In this document: positions 6,948 through 14,646 of the stretch, one piece after another | Position numbering within the stretch: the first letter of the stretch is position 1 | Layout: every line of letters starts with the position of its first letter | Assembly (NCBI RefSeq): GCF_004005495.1 | Contig: NZ_RZYA01000004.1 | Location: 62,001 to 126,000 of the forward strand | Direction: 5' to 3' | Source of the DNA: Streptomyces antnestii | GTDB lineage: Bacteria; Actinomycetota; Actinomycetes; Streptomycetales; Streptomycetaceae | DNA length: 64,000 nucleotides | Notes under the pieces: generated by a model | The model's database searches: none | What the model was told of the DNA's origin: nothing | The model's input: only the letters and a program-made list of their open reading frames with translations | Program-made: the position numbers and the translations under genes

Positions 6948-9900
6948 GCTTCGCCTTCCTGTGCGGGGTGGCCGTGACCGGGTGCCGCTGTCTGCGCGGG
7001 AGCTACCTGTCGGCGGGTCGTCGCGAGGGCCGCGAACAGGGCGACCAGCGCGAGGAGTTGGGCCACCGGCCCGAACGCTCCCGTGGACGAGCGGGCCGGT
7101 TCGCCCGCTCCGGCCGCGGCGGCGACCCCCGCGCCCGCCATCGCGAGGAACGCGACCGGGACGAGGAGCGTGTGCCGCCACCGAGCCACGAGCGCCAGCA
7201 CCGGAACGAGCAGGGCGAGCGGACCGGCGATCACCACGCCCACGACGGTGAGCGCCACCGTGCCGAGCAGGAACCCCGGCGGCGGGGGCGGCGGTGTCTC
7301 GTCGGTGTGCGTGGCGCGCCGCCGGAACAGGGCGACCCCGGCGAGCACGAGCACGCCCACGGCACCGCCGGTCAGCCCCGCCTCGTACGTGGTCGCCGGT
7401 TCGTACGACAGCTTCACGGTGCCGCCCGCGCCCCGGGGGAGGAGGAAGCCCTGCTGCCAGCCGTCGAGGCGCAGCGGGGTCAGCTCCTTGCCGTCGAGCG
7501 TGGCCTTCCACCCGTCGTTGACGTTCTCGTACGTCGTCAGATAGGCGGCCTGGCCGGAGCCGACGGTGACTTCCCTGCGGTCGCCGGCCCAGTCGCGGAC
7601 GCGCAGCTCGCGGGTGGCCGGCGGGGTGGTGGACGGTGCGTCGGTGCGGGTGAGGACGGCGTCGGTGAGACGCAGTGGGCCCTTGCCCGGAGCCTCAAGG
7701 GTGTGGGTGCCCGCCGGGAGGGGGAGCGTCCGCGTCCCCGGCACCTGTCCGCACACGGTGACCTCGACGGGCCGCCGCTCCACCAGGTCCGCGACCGTCC
7801 CCCTGGCGCTGGTCGCGTGCCGTGTCCCGTCGACCGTGACGTCCGGCCCCTTGCCGCAGGGCAGCCGGAACGTGCGGGTGGGGGAGGGCTGCGGGGTGCG
7901 GTACTGGTCGAGGGCGGGGAGGTAGGCCTCGGTCAGGCCGACCGGCAGCTGCAGATCGGCGTCCGCCACCGGGTTGTGGACCGTCAGGGGCGCGGTCTGC
8001 GTGACCGTGATGTCCAGGCGGTCCGTGGTGATCGGGTCGAAGCGGGCCACCCCGTTCTCGTCGACTCCCGCGACGGCGGCCCCGTCCGGGGAGCTGATCT
8101 CGATCTTCTCGGGCCGGGTGGACAGGCCGCCCGCCGCCGCGAGGACGATCTCGCCGACCGGCTGCTTGTCGGGCCAGCGCAGATGGATGGTGGGCCGGTC
8201 GCCCGCGATCCACGCGGTGGTCAGGTCGCCGTCCGTGAGATTGCGCGCCGACAGATCGCCGCCGAGCGCGGAGGTGGAGTCGGCGGTCGCCGTGACGCGG
8301 CTCTGCTGATCGGGCGCCACCTGGTAGAGCAGCTTGTCGAACGCGTCGCCGGGTGCGGGCCGCGCGCTCGCCGTGAGGGTGTACGTGCCGCCTTCGTGCG
8401 TCGTGAACCGGCGACCGAGGCCGGGCTCGGCGGCGGTCGCGTGGAAGGCGAACTGCTGGGCGCCCGCGGAGTCCTGGGGCATCCGCAGCAACCGCGTCAC
8501 CCGCACGCCCGGGATGTCCACGCCGGAGAACCCCGCACCCGTCAGACGCGCGTGCGCGCGCTCAGCGTCCAGGATGGTGATCCGAAGCCAACTGCTGGCG
8601 CCTGCGGGGGATTTGACGGTCTGCGGCTGTCCGTTCGGCTGCAGGGTGGAGGTGACGGCGCCGCGCTCCGTCTCGACGCGGATCCGGGTCGGCGCGGCCC
8701 GGACGCCGTCCTGCGGCAGCGGAGTGACCCGGATCGTCCCCGGGACAGGGGTCTGCTTCGAGAACGCGATCCGCAGCCACTGCCCGCGCGGCGAGCCCGG
8801 GCTGCCCTCCGCCCACGCGGTGTCCGGATCCCCGTCGAACGCGTTCACGGGATCGCACTGAGGCAGATGGAACAGCCAGTTCCCGCTGGACGACGCCGTG
8901 ACCTGCGCGGCCCCGCGCAGCACCGCCGTCGTCTGATGCGCCGTGCCCTTGCCCGGGAGGATCTGCCGCGGCTTCGCGCCCGGATCCTGAGTGCTGCCCG
9001 GCGCGTTCCGCTCCGTGGGCGTGTACGTGTACGAGGTGTTGGAGCCGATCAGGCCGAACCGGGTGTCGGCGCGCCGCAGCCCGTCACCGGCCGTGCGCAG
9101 GACGGGAGTTCCGATGCCCGGATGGTTGTCGCCGGCGAGGACGGTGGGCCGGTCGCGCATCCCGGGGTCGGCGGACAGCGGCAGCAGCGACTCGGGCCCG
9201 CCGCTGACCTCCGTAGTGGCGGACACCGGGAGCAGCTCGGCCCGGCCGGGCCGGCGCGCGGACTTCGGCGCGTAGATCTCCACCGCGCGCTGCCGCGGAT
9301 ACAGCCCCTCGACCTGCAGCGGAGTGCCCTCGGCGATGCGCCCGCCGGTTGTGACGGGCCCGAACCCGGCGACGCGCTCGTACCCGGACTCCTCCAGGGT
9401 GCGCTTGACGGTCGCGGTCGGTACGTAGCCCAGCTGGTCGGGGTCGAGATCGCCCCTTACGGCGACGTAGTGCAGGCCCGCGCGGCTCAAGTAGTCCTGG
9501 AGGCCGGGGACTTCGCCGCCGGTGGTCAGGGCCTGCTCCACGGCGTCGAGGGCGCGGCGGTTTCCCGGGGTGCCGAACGGCACGTAGTCGCGCTGTGCCC
9601 AGGGGGAGTCGGCGAGCACGTCGAGCGGCTGGTCGATGGGGGAGCCCCACGTGTAGATGCCGTGCGCGGTCTCGGGCACGACGAGGGCACGCGAGTCGGG
9701 CGAGTACTTCTGCAGCCAGTGCGCCGTCGTGTCCCAGTACGCGGGCAGGGAGCGGAACGAACCCGGCTGCAGGATCGAACCGTTGAGATACGGCCAGGCG
9801 AGGCCCGGCAGGATCAGGACCGCCGCGAGGAGGGGCGCGTACCGGCGGTGGCGCAGAGGACGCGCGCCGCGCGGCTCGGCCGCGACCGCCGTCAGATGCA

Positions 9901-11080
9901 TCAGGCCGAACGCGAGGGCGAGACCGAGGCCGGTCTGGAACTTGTAGATGTTGCGGAACGGGACCAGGCCGCCGTTCAGCCAGGACTGGACCGTGGAGTG
10001 GAAGGGCGCCCCGAGCGCGCCGCCGTAGCCCGCGAGCGTGATCAGCGCGACCGTGAGGACGGTCAGGACGAGCCAGCGGCGCTCGGGCAGGTCGCGGCGG
10101 GCGAGCCCGGCGAGACCGAGGGCCGCCGCGAGCGCCGAGCCGACGACGGTGACGGCCGCCGTCGCGACGGTCCAGCCGGCCGGCAGCCACGCCTCGCCGA
10201 AGTGCAGATAGGCCACCCAGTTCCCGGCGCCGCGCAGGGCCTCGGCGGCCGACATCGTGCCGGTGGTCGTCTGCGAAGTCTCCACGTACGGAAGGAAGTT
10301 CTCGCCGTAGACGCCGAGCAGGAGCAGCGGCAGGATCCACCACGCCGTCGCCAGGATCACCGACGGGGTCCACCACGCGATCAGCTTGCGGCGGCGCGGG
10401 CCGGGCGGGCGGGAGAGCAGATAGAGGCCGACCGGGAGCAGCGAGGCGAGGGTGGCCGCCGCGTTCACCCCGCCCATGAACGGGATGAGGAGCGCCGAAC
10501 GGGTCGCCGCGACGCGCGCGCACGTCCGCTCGTTCGTGAGCGGAAGCAGCACCCATGGCAGGAACGCGCCCGGCAGCGCGGCCGCCGACGTCGAGCCCAC
10601 GACGATCGTGAACGCGGGCCACAGCGCGTACGCCGCCGCGCCCAGGAGCCGGGAGCGCGGGCTGCCGATCCGCAGGCGCTCCGCGAGCCGCAGGGCGCCC
10701 CAGAACGCCACGGTCACGATGACCGACAGCCACAGCCGCTCGGCCAGCCACACCGGAAGGTGCGTGAGCCGCGCGAGCCCGTAGAAGGGGAGCATCGGGA
10801 ACGCGTAACCCACGTACTGGTCGAAGATCCCGCCGAACCCGGCCCGGTCGTGCCACAGGCTGCCCAGGTCGGTGAGGAACTTCCACGGGTCGAGCGCCAC
10901 GCCCAGCTTCGTGTCGAACGTCATGCGTCCCGGCGACACCGCGAGGAACAGCACGAACACCGTGGCCCAGAAGGCGAGGAGCCAGCGCCGCGAGCGCGGC
11001 CCCCGCCCGTGTCCTGCCGGGTCGGGGGCGGGGCGGGCAGCCGCCGGGGGCGGCGCCTGGACCGTACTCGTCATGGACAC
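6944..11080 (-). CDS. AftD-like alpha-(1->3)-arabinofuranosyltransferase family membrane protein (DUF3367)
   Basis: A 1378-residue membrane protein. About a dozen transmembrane helices fill residues 30-430 (GT-C fold), opening with LAVSPGRMTFDTKLGVALDPWKF; the Asp there is the usual position of a GT-C catalytic or metal residue. A long extracytoplasmic region (about 430-1230) follows with discoidin-like carbohydrate-binding segments (for example NAFDGDPDTAWAEG and NLTDGDLTTAWIAG), and three or four helices end the protein. This is the AftD architecture, known in mycobacteria for building arabinan from decaprenyl-phospho-arabinose. Streptomyces has no mycolyl-arabinogalactan, so the acceptor here must differ. 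It overlaps the upstream methyltransferase by 10 bp and the downstream gene by 4 bp. Family assignment is firm; the sugar is not. Confidence 0.88.
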   Translation of the reverse strand: MSMTSTVQAPPPAAARPAPDPAGHGRGPRSRRWLLAFWATVFVLFLAVSPGRMTFDTKLGVALDPWKFLTDLGSLWHDRAGFGGIFDQYVGYAFPMLPFYGLARLTHLPVWLAERLWLSVIVTVAFWGALRLAERLRIGSPRSRLLGAAAYALWPAFTIVVGSTSAAALPGAFLPWVLLPLTNERTCARVAATRSALLIPFMGGVNAAATLASLLPVGLYLLSRPPGPRRRKLIAWWTPSVILATAWWILPLLLLGVYGENFLPYVETSQTTTGTMSAAEALRGAGNWVAYLHFGEAWLPAGWTVATAAVTVVGSALAAALGLAGLARRDLPERRWLVLTVLTVALITLAGYGGALGAPFHSTVQSWLNGGLVPFRNIYKFQTGLGLALAFGLMHLTAVAAEPRGARPLRHRRYAPLLAAVLILPGLAWPYLNGSILQPGSFRSLPAYWDTTAHWLQKYSPDSRALVVPETAHGIYTWGSPIDQPLDVLADSPWAQRDYVPFGTPGNRRALDAVEQALTTGGEVPGLQDYLSRAGLHYVAVRGDLDPDQLGYVPTATVKRTLEESGYERVAGFGPVTTGGRIAEGTPLQVEGLYPRQRAVEIYAPKSARRPGRAELLPVSATTEVSGGPESLLPLSADPGMRDRPTVLAGDNHPGIGTPVLRTAGDGLRRADTRFGLIGSNTSYTYTPTERNAPGSTQDPGAKPRQILPGKGTAHQTTAVLRGAAQVTASSSGNWLFHLPQCDPVNAFDGDPDTAWAEGSPGSPRGQWLRIAFSKQTPVPGTIRVTPLPQDGVRAAPTRIRVETERGAVTSTLQPNGQPQTVKSPAGASSWLRITILDAERAHARLTGAGFSGVDIPGVRVTRLLRMPQDSAGAQQFAFHATAAEPGLGRRFTTHEGGTYTLTASARPAPGDAFDKLLYQVAPDQQSRVTATADSTSALGGDLSARNLTDGDLTTAWIAGDRPTIHLRWPDKQPVGEIVLAAAGGLSTRPEKIEISSPDGAAVAGVDENGVARFDPITTDRLDITVTQTAPLTVHNPVADADLQLPVGLTEAYLPALDQYRTPQPSPTRTFRLPCGKGPDVTVDGTRHATSARGTVADLVERRPVEVTVCGQVPGTRTLPLPAGTHTLEAPGKGPLRLTDAVLTRTDAPSTTPPATRELRVRDWAGDRREVTVGSGQAAYLTTYENVNDGWKATLDGKELTPLRLDGWQQGFLLPRGAGGTVKLSYEPATTYEAGLTGGAVGVLVLAGVALFRRRATHTDETPPPPPPGFLLGTVALTVVGVVIAGPLALLVPVLALVARWRHTLLVPVAFLAMAGAGVAAAAGAGEPARSSTGAFGPVAQLLALVALFAALATTRRQVAPAQTAAPGHGHPAQEGEA

Positions 11081-11892
11081 CGCCGGAGGATGAGGAGGAG
11101 GTTCCAGGTGGCGAACTCGCGCAGCCCCGGCACCTTCGCGACGGTCGCCGCGAGGAACGGCCAGTAGCGGGAGCGCGCGGAGACGACGGTGATGTCGTCA
11201 CGGGCCCTGACCTGGCGCAGCGTCGGGCCGATGTGGTGCGCGAAGAGGTTCTCGCCGAGCGTGTGCTTGGGCTGCCTGCCGGTACGCCGCCGGTAGCGGG
11301 CGTGGGCCCGGCGGGCGCCCAGGTAGTGCCAGGGCGCCCACTCGTGACCGCCCCACGGCGACAGCCAGTTGGTGAACGAGAGATAGACGATCCCGCCGGG
11401 CCGGGTCACCCGCACCAGCTCGCTGACGAAGGTCTGCGGGTCGGCCACGTGCTCCAGGACGTTCGAGGAGAACGTGACGTCGGCCGCGCCGTCCGCGAGC
11501 GGCAGCAGGTAGCCGTCCGCGACGACCGCGGGCGCGACCGGTGACTCGCCCAGCTCCCGCAGGTCGGGCTCGAAGAGGAAGGCGTGCGCGCCGCGCCCGC
11601 GGAACTCGCGGGTGAAGTAGCCGGATCCGCCGCCCACGTCGACGACGACCTTCCCCCGTACGCCGCCGATGACCGCCTCGACCTGGTCGGCGGCGTCACG
11701 GGCCAGGAGGGAGTAGCAGGCCTCCGGGTCCCGCTGCTCGCGCAGGAACGCGCGGAACAGGGCGATCGAGCGGCGCAGGGACGGGTCGCGCGGGGGTGTG
11801 CGGGTGGGATGCGTGCGGGTGGACTGCGTCGGTGTGGACGGCGTCGGCGTGGGCTGCGTCGGTGTGGACTGTGTCCGTGTGGAGTGGTTCAT
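11071..11892 (-). CDS. Class I SAM-dependent methyltransferase with Thr/Pro-rich N-terminal tail
   Basis: A 273-residue protein. Residues 1-35 are a low-complexity tail of Thr, Ser, Pro and Gln encoded by short degenerate repeats (about 11808-11890). The methyltransferase core follows, with motif I VVVDVGGGSGYF, FEPD at strand 2, SSNVLEHVADP and RVTRPGGIVYLSF. The C terminus (YWPFLAATVAKVPGLREF) may be a membrane-associating helix, and from memory this architecture accompanies AftD/GT clusters in actinobacteria. It overlaps the GT4 gene by 4 bp and the AftD-like gene by 10 bp. The substrate is unknown; a polyprenyl-linked sugar or nascent glycan is the contextual guess. Confidence 0.87.
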   Translation of the reverse strand: MNHSTRTQSTPTQPTPTPSTPTQSTRTHPTRTPPRDPSLRRSIALFRAFLREQRDPEACYSLLARDAADQVEAVIGGVRGKVVVDVGGGSGYFTREFRGRGAHAFLFEPDLRELGESPVAPAVVADGYLLPLADGAADVTFSSNVLEHVADPQTFVSELVRVTRPGGIVYLSFTNWLSPWGGHEWAPWHYLGARRAHARYRRRTGRQPKHTLGENLFAHHIGPTLRQVRARDDITVVSARSRYWPFLAATVAKVPGLREFATWNLLLILRRCP

Positions 11893-13040
11893 GGCGCGGG
11901 GCTCCTCACCGCCTCGGCGGCCACGGCTCTGAACTGCCGCACCGTGTGCGCCCAGCGGAAGGTCGCGGCCCGTTCCTCCGCGGCCTTGCCCATCAGGCGG
12001 CGCCGCTCCCCGGACAGCGCGAGGGCGCACCAGGCCGCCGCGAACGACGACTCGCCCCGCGCGAGGAGGCCGGTGACCCCGTCCTCGACGGAGTCCCGCA
12101 GGCCCGGCACGTCGAAGCCGATCGCCGGCGTCCCGCGGGCGGCGGCCTCCGTCACGACGAGACCCCACCCCTCCACGGCGGACGGGTGCAGGAGCAGCCA
12201 CGCCTCGCCGAGCAGCCGGTCCTTCTCGGCCTCGGAGACATGTCCCCTGAACTCGACGTCGGGGCCCGCGAGTTGTCCGAGCCGTTCACGCTCGGGCCCG
12301 TCGCCGACGATCACGAGCCGGCCGCCGGTGACCGGCCGCACCCGTTCCCACAGGCGCAGCAGCAGATCGATCCGTTTGTACTCGACGAGCCGGCCCATGG
12401 CGAGGAACAGCGGCTCGCGGGAGCGGTCCGCGCGCGGGCCCGGCTCCTCCACGCCGTTGTGGACGACGCGGATCCGCTCCCGTTCGACGCCGAGCGCCCG
12501 CAGCGCCGCCGCCGTGGACGGCGAGACGGCCACCAGCAGACCTTTGCGCTCGGCGCCGGACAGCGCCCAGTGTTCGAGGCGCCGGCCGAGCTGCGCGGCC
12601 GGCGCGAGCGGTCCGCCGAAGCGCATCCGCCACAGGTCGGTGTGGACGTGGTTGACCAGGCGGAGCGTCGGGCCGCGATGCCACAGCGGTGCCAGGTACG
12701 GCATGCCGTTGCACACCTCCACGAGCAGGTCGCAGTCGCCGACCTGGCGGGCGAAGGCGGAGCGGGCCCGCACATAGTGGCCGAGGTCGCTGCCCGCCGA
12801 CACGACGCGGTAGTCGCGGAACGCGGCCGGTCCGCCGCACAGCAGCGTGACCTCGTGGCCGAGCCGGGTGAGCCCGTCGGCCAGCCGGTCGACGAGCAGT
12901 TCGGAACCGCCCGCGGCCGGGTTGCCGAGGTCGCGGTGGGCGAGGAAGACGATCCGGTGCGGCGGCGGGTGCGGCGCCGGATGGGGACGCGCGTCTCCCG
13001 GGCGGGGGGTGCGCAGGGGGGTGGGCACGTGCTGGGGCAT
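11889..13040 (-). CDS. GT4-family glycosyltransferase
   Basis: A 383-residue GT-B fold enzyme. The N-terminal domain carries the glycine-rich loop GNPAAGGSELLVDRLADGL, and the C-terminal domain has AMGRLVEYKRIDLLL and the GT4 E-x7-E motif EGWGLVVTE within HPSAVEGWG. Such enzymes transfer a sugar from a nucleotide donor with retention, in the cytosol or on the inner membrane face. I chose the ATG at 13040 (GGAG upstream); longer frames would add about 60 residues of low-complexity sequence. It is the first gene of the seven-gene overlapping operon and probably makes or primes the precursor used by the AftD-like protein. Confidence 0.88.
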   Translation of the reverse strand: MPQHVPTPLRTPRPGDARPHPAPHPPPHRIVFLAHRDLGNPAAGGSELLVDRLADGLTRLGHEVTLLCGGPAAFRDYRVVSAGSDLGHYVRARSAFARQVGDCDLLVEVCNGMPYLAPLWHRGPTLRLVNHVHTDLWRMRFGGPLAPAAQLGRRLEHWALSGAERKGLLVAVSPSTAAALRALGVERERIRVVHNGVEEPGPRADRSREPLFLAMGRLVEYKRIDLLLRLWERVRPVTGGRLVIVGDGPERERLGQLAGPDVEFRGHVSEAEKDRLLGEAWLLLHPSAVEGWGLVVTEAAARGTPAIGFDVPGLRDSVEDGVTGLLARGESSFAAAWCALALSGERRRLMGKAAEERAATFRWAHTVRQFRAVAAEAVRSPAP

Positions 13041-13280
13041 GGGTGCTCCAACTCGTCTCGGGGTGCGGAACGGTGTGGGGGGTTGTGCGGGGTTGCACGG
13101 GGTGACGCGGGGCTGCGCGGAGCGGATGGCCGGGCGGTGGATCTGGAGGAGCTGTGCCGGGGCTGTGCGGGGGCCGTGCGCGAACTGTGCGGGGGTGGGG
13201 TGGGACAGTTTTCGCCGCACTGTGCGCGGCGGCTACTCACGCAGGTGACAATTTCTCAGCTTTCACCGGCTGACGTCTCA

Positions 13281-14291
13281 TCACATCGTGGAGGGTTCCA
13301 GCACTGTTGGGGACGAATCGGGATTCGACGGCCCGCTTCCGGCCGACCGGCCACGTCCGCCCCGGCCCCGCACGACGAGCACGGCACCCAGTGCCGCGAG
13401 CGCGAGTCCGGCCGCGCCCGCCGCGAGCGGCAGCGTGGTGCCGAGCAGGCGAAGGCGGCCGCTGTCGTCCCGGGCGAGCGCCACCTGCTGCCGCTGGGTG
13501 GCCGGGGTGAACGCGATGCGCTCGCTGTCCAGGAGCACCACCGCGTCCTTCGCCGCACCGGGGGCGCGCAGCGTCTTGCGCGGGCCGATCGCCGCGTAGA
13601 CGATCCGGCCCGTCTTCGGGTCGGCGACGAGTTCGATGCCGTGGTTCGCGTACCACTCCTCGGCCAGGACCTGATTCCGCTTCGGCTGTCCCACGATCGC
13701 GCCGGGCACCAGGCGCGAGCCGGTCCTGGTGGCGGGGACGGTGCCGGTGAAGCGGTAGCCCTCGTGGCCCTTGACCCTCTTCGTGCCCCGGTAGGAGAGC
13801 GTGACCGTCGCGCCGAGCGTGTTGTCCCACCAGCGGTATGCGCGCTTCTGGACGTCGAAGGGGAACTTGAGATAGGCCTCGCCCGCGAACGACGGCTGCT
13901 CGCCGCAGCAGTGCACGGGCGCGTTCGTCGCACGGTCGGTGACCCAGCGCTCCCGGGTCCACTGGAGCGCGTCGTGCGGGTCCGACGCGGGCAGCGTCGC
14001 GTCGGTGTCGACGGACGTCGCCACGTCCCACACCGCCCGGCCGCTCTTCTCGCCGGCGGCCACGTCGCCGCGCACCTGGCGCGTGACGGTGATCCGTCTG
14101 CCGTGCACCGTCCGCACCGCACCGGTGTCGAAATAGCTTCCGGTTCCGGTGAACACGGTCGTGGTGTCGACGTCGAGCGGGGTGCGCTCGGCGCGTGGTT
14201 CGACGTACCAGGCGAGTAGTGGGGCCAGGGCGAGGAGGAACGCGCCGAGACCCAGGGTGAGCAGGGAGAAAGCTGAGGCGGTACGACGCAT
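13281..14291 (-). CDS. DUF3068 (PorA-family-like) secreted/membrane-anchored protein
   Basis: A 336-residue protein with an N-terminal membrane helix (residues about 8-28), a large outside domain (about 30-280) and a C-terminal helix (about 285-310) followed by a short basic tail, the DUF3068 layout. The outside domain contains two adjacent cysteines in VHCCGEQ, and DVQKRAYRWWD. It stands on the same strand 240 bp upstream of the glycosyltransferase operon and may be co-expressed. DUF3068 proteins often accompany cell-envelope glycan genes in actinobacteria, but no biochemical function is established to my knowledge. Confidence 0.8.
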   Translation of the reverse strand: MRRTASAFSLLTLGLGAFLLALAPLLAWYVEPRAERTPLDVDTTTVFTGTGSYFDTGAVRTVHGRRITVTRQVRGDVAAGEKSGRAVWDVATSVDTDATLPASDPHDALQWTRERWVTDRATNAPVHCCGEQPSFAGEAYLKFPFDVQKRAYRWWDNTLGATVTLSYRGTKRVKGHEGYRFTGTVPATRTGSRLVPGAIVGQPKRNQVLAEEWYANHGIELVADPKTGRIVYAAIGPRKTLRAPGAAKDAVVLLDSERIAFTPATQRQQVALARDDSGRLRLLGTTLPLAAGAAGLALAALGAVLVVRGRGGRGRSAGSGPSNPDSSPTVLEPSTM

Positions 14292-14490
14292 CCGGCACTC
14301 CTGGGGGGTGGGAGGGAGCTCTGGTGCGGGCGCAGTGCGGCTGGGGACAGGCCCAGGGCCGGGAACCGTAGGCGCACACTTGACGGAGTGTCAATGCATT
14401 GCCGACACTGGGCACTTGCCGGAACGGGGCCGGCAAGCGGTGCGGTACGGGTGGGGATTCGACCTCCGAGAACGAGAGGCTCACCCTGCG

Positions 14491-14643
14491 ATGAACAGAC
14501 TGCTCGCCGCCGCCCTGACCATGGCGGCAGGCGCCGCACTCGCCATCGGCGCCGCCCTGGGCGTCGTCGCCCTCCTGAACGCCACCCCGGACCAGCCGAA
14601 CGTGCCACTCGTGACGTACGAGACAGCCGGCCGGGAGCGCTGA
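14491..14643 (+). CDS. Small single-span membrane protein resembling DUF2613
   Basis: Fifty residues: a short basic start (MNRLL), one hydrophobic helix (about residues 5-29, rich in Ala/Gly/Leu), then a short polar outside tail rich in Pro, Asn and Thr. Size, layout and sequence feel match DUF2613 micro-proteins. The ATG at 14491 follows a GAGAGG at somewhat long spacing. It diverges from the DUF3068 gene. From memory, mycobacteria place a similar small secreted protein (Rv0236A) beside aftD (Rv0236c), which would make this a conserved neighbourhood. Possible roles are a subunit or regulator of the AftD-like enzyme. Confidence 0.68.
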   Translation: MNRLLAAALTMAAGAALAIGAALGVVALLNATPDQPNVPLVTYETAGRER

Positions 14644-14646
14644 GGG

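Noticed and set aside
6968..11167. A 1399-codon plus-strand open frame opposite the AftD-like gene
   Set aside because: It is the antisense shadow of a gene with very high third-position GC; composition is Arg/Gly-rich with no domain, while the minus strand encodes a clear membrane glycosyltransferase.
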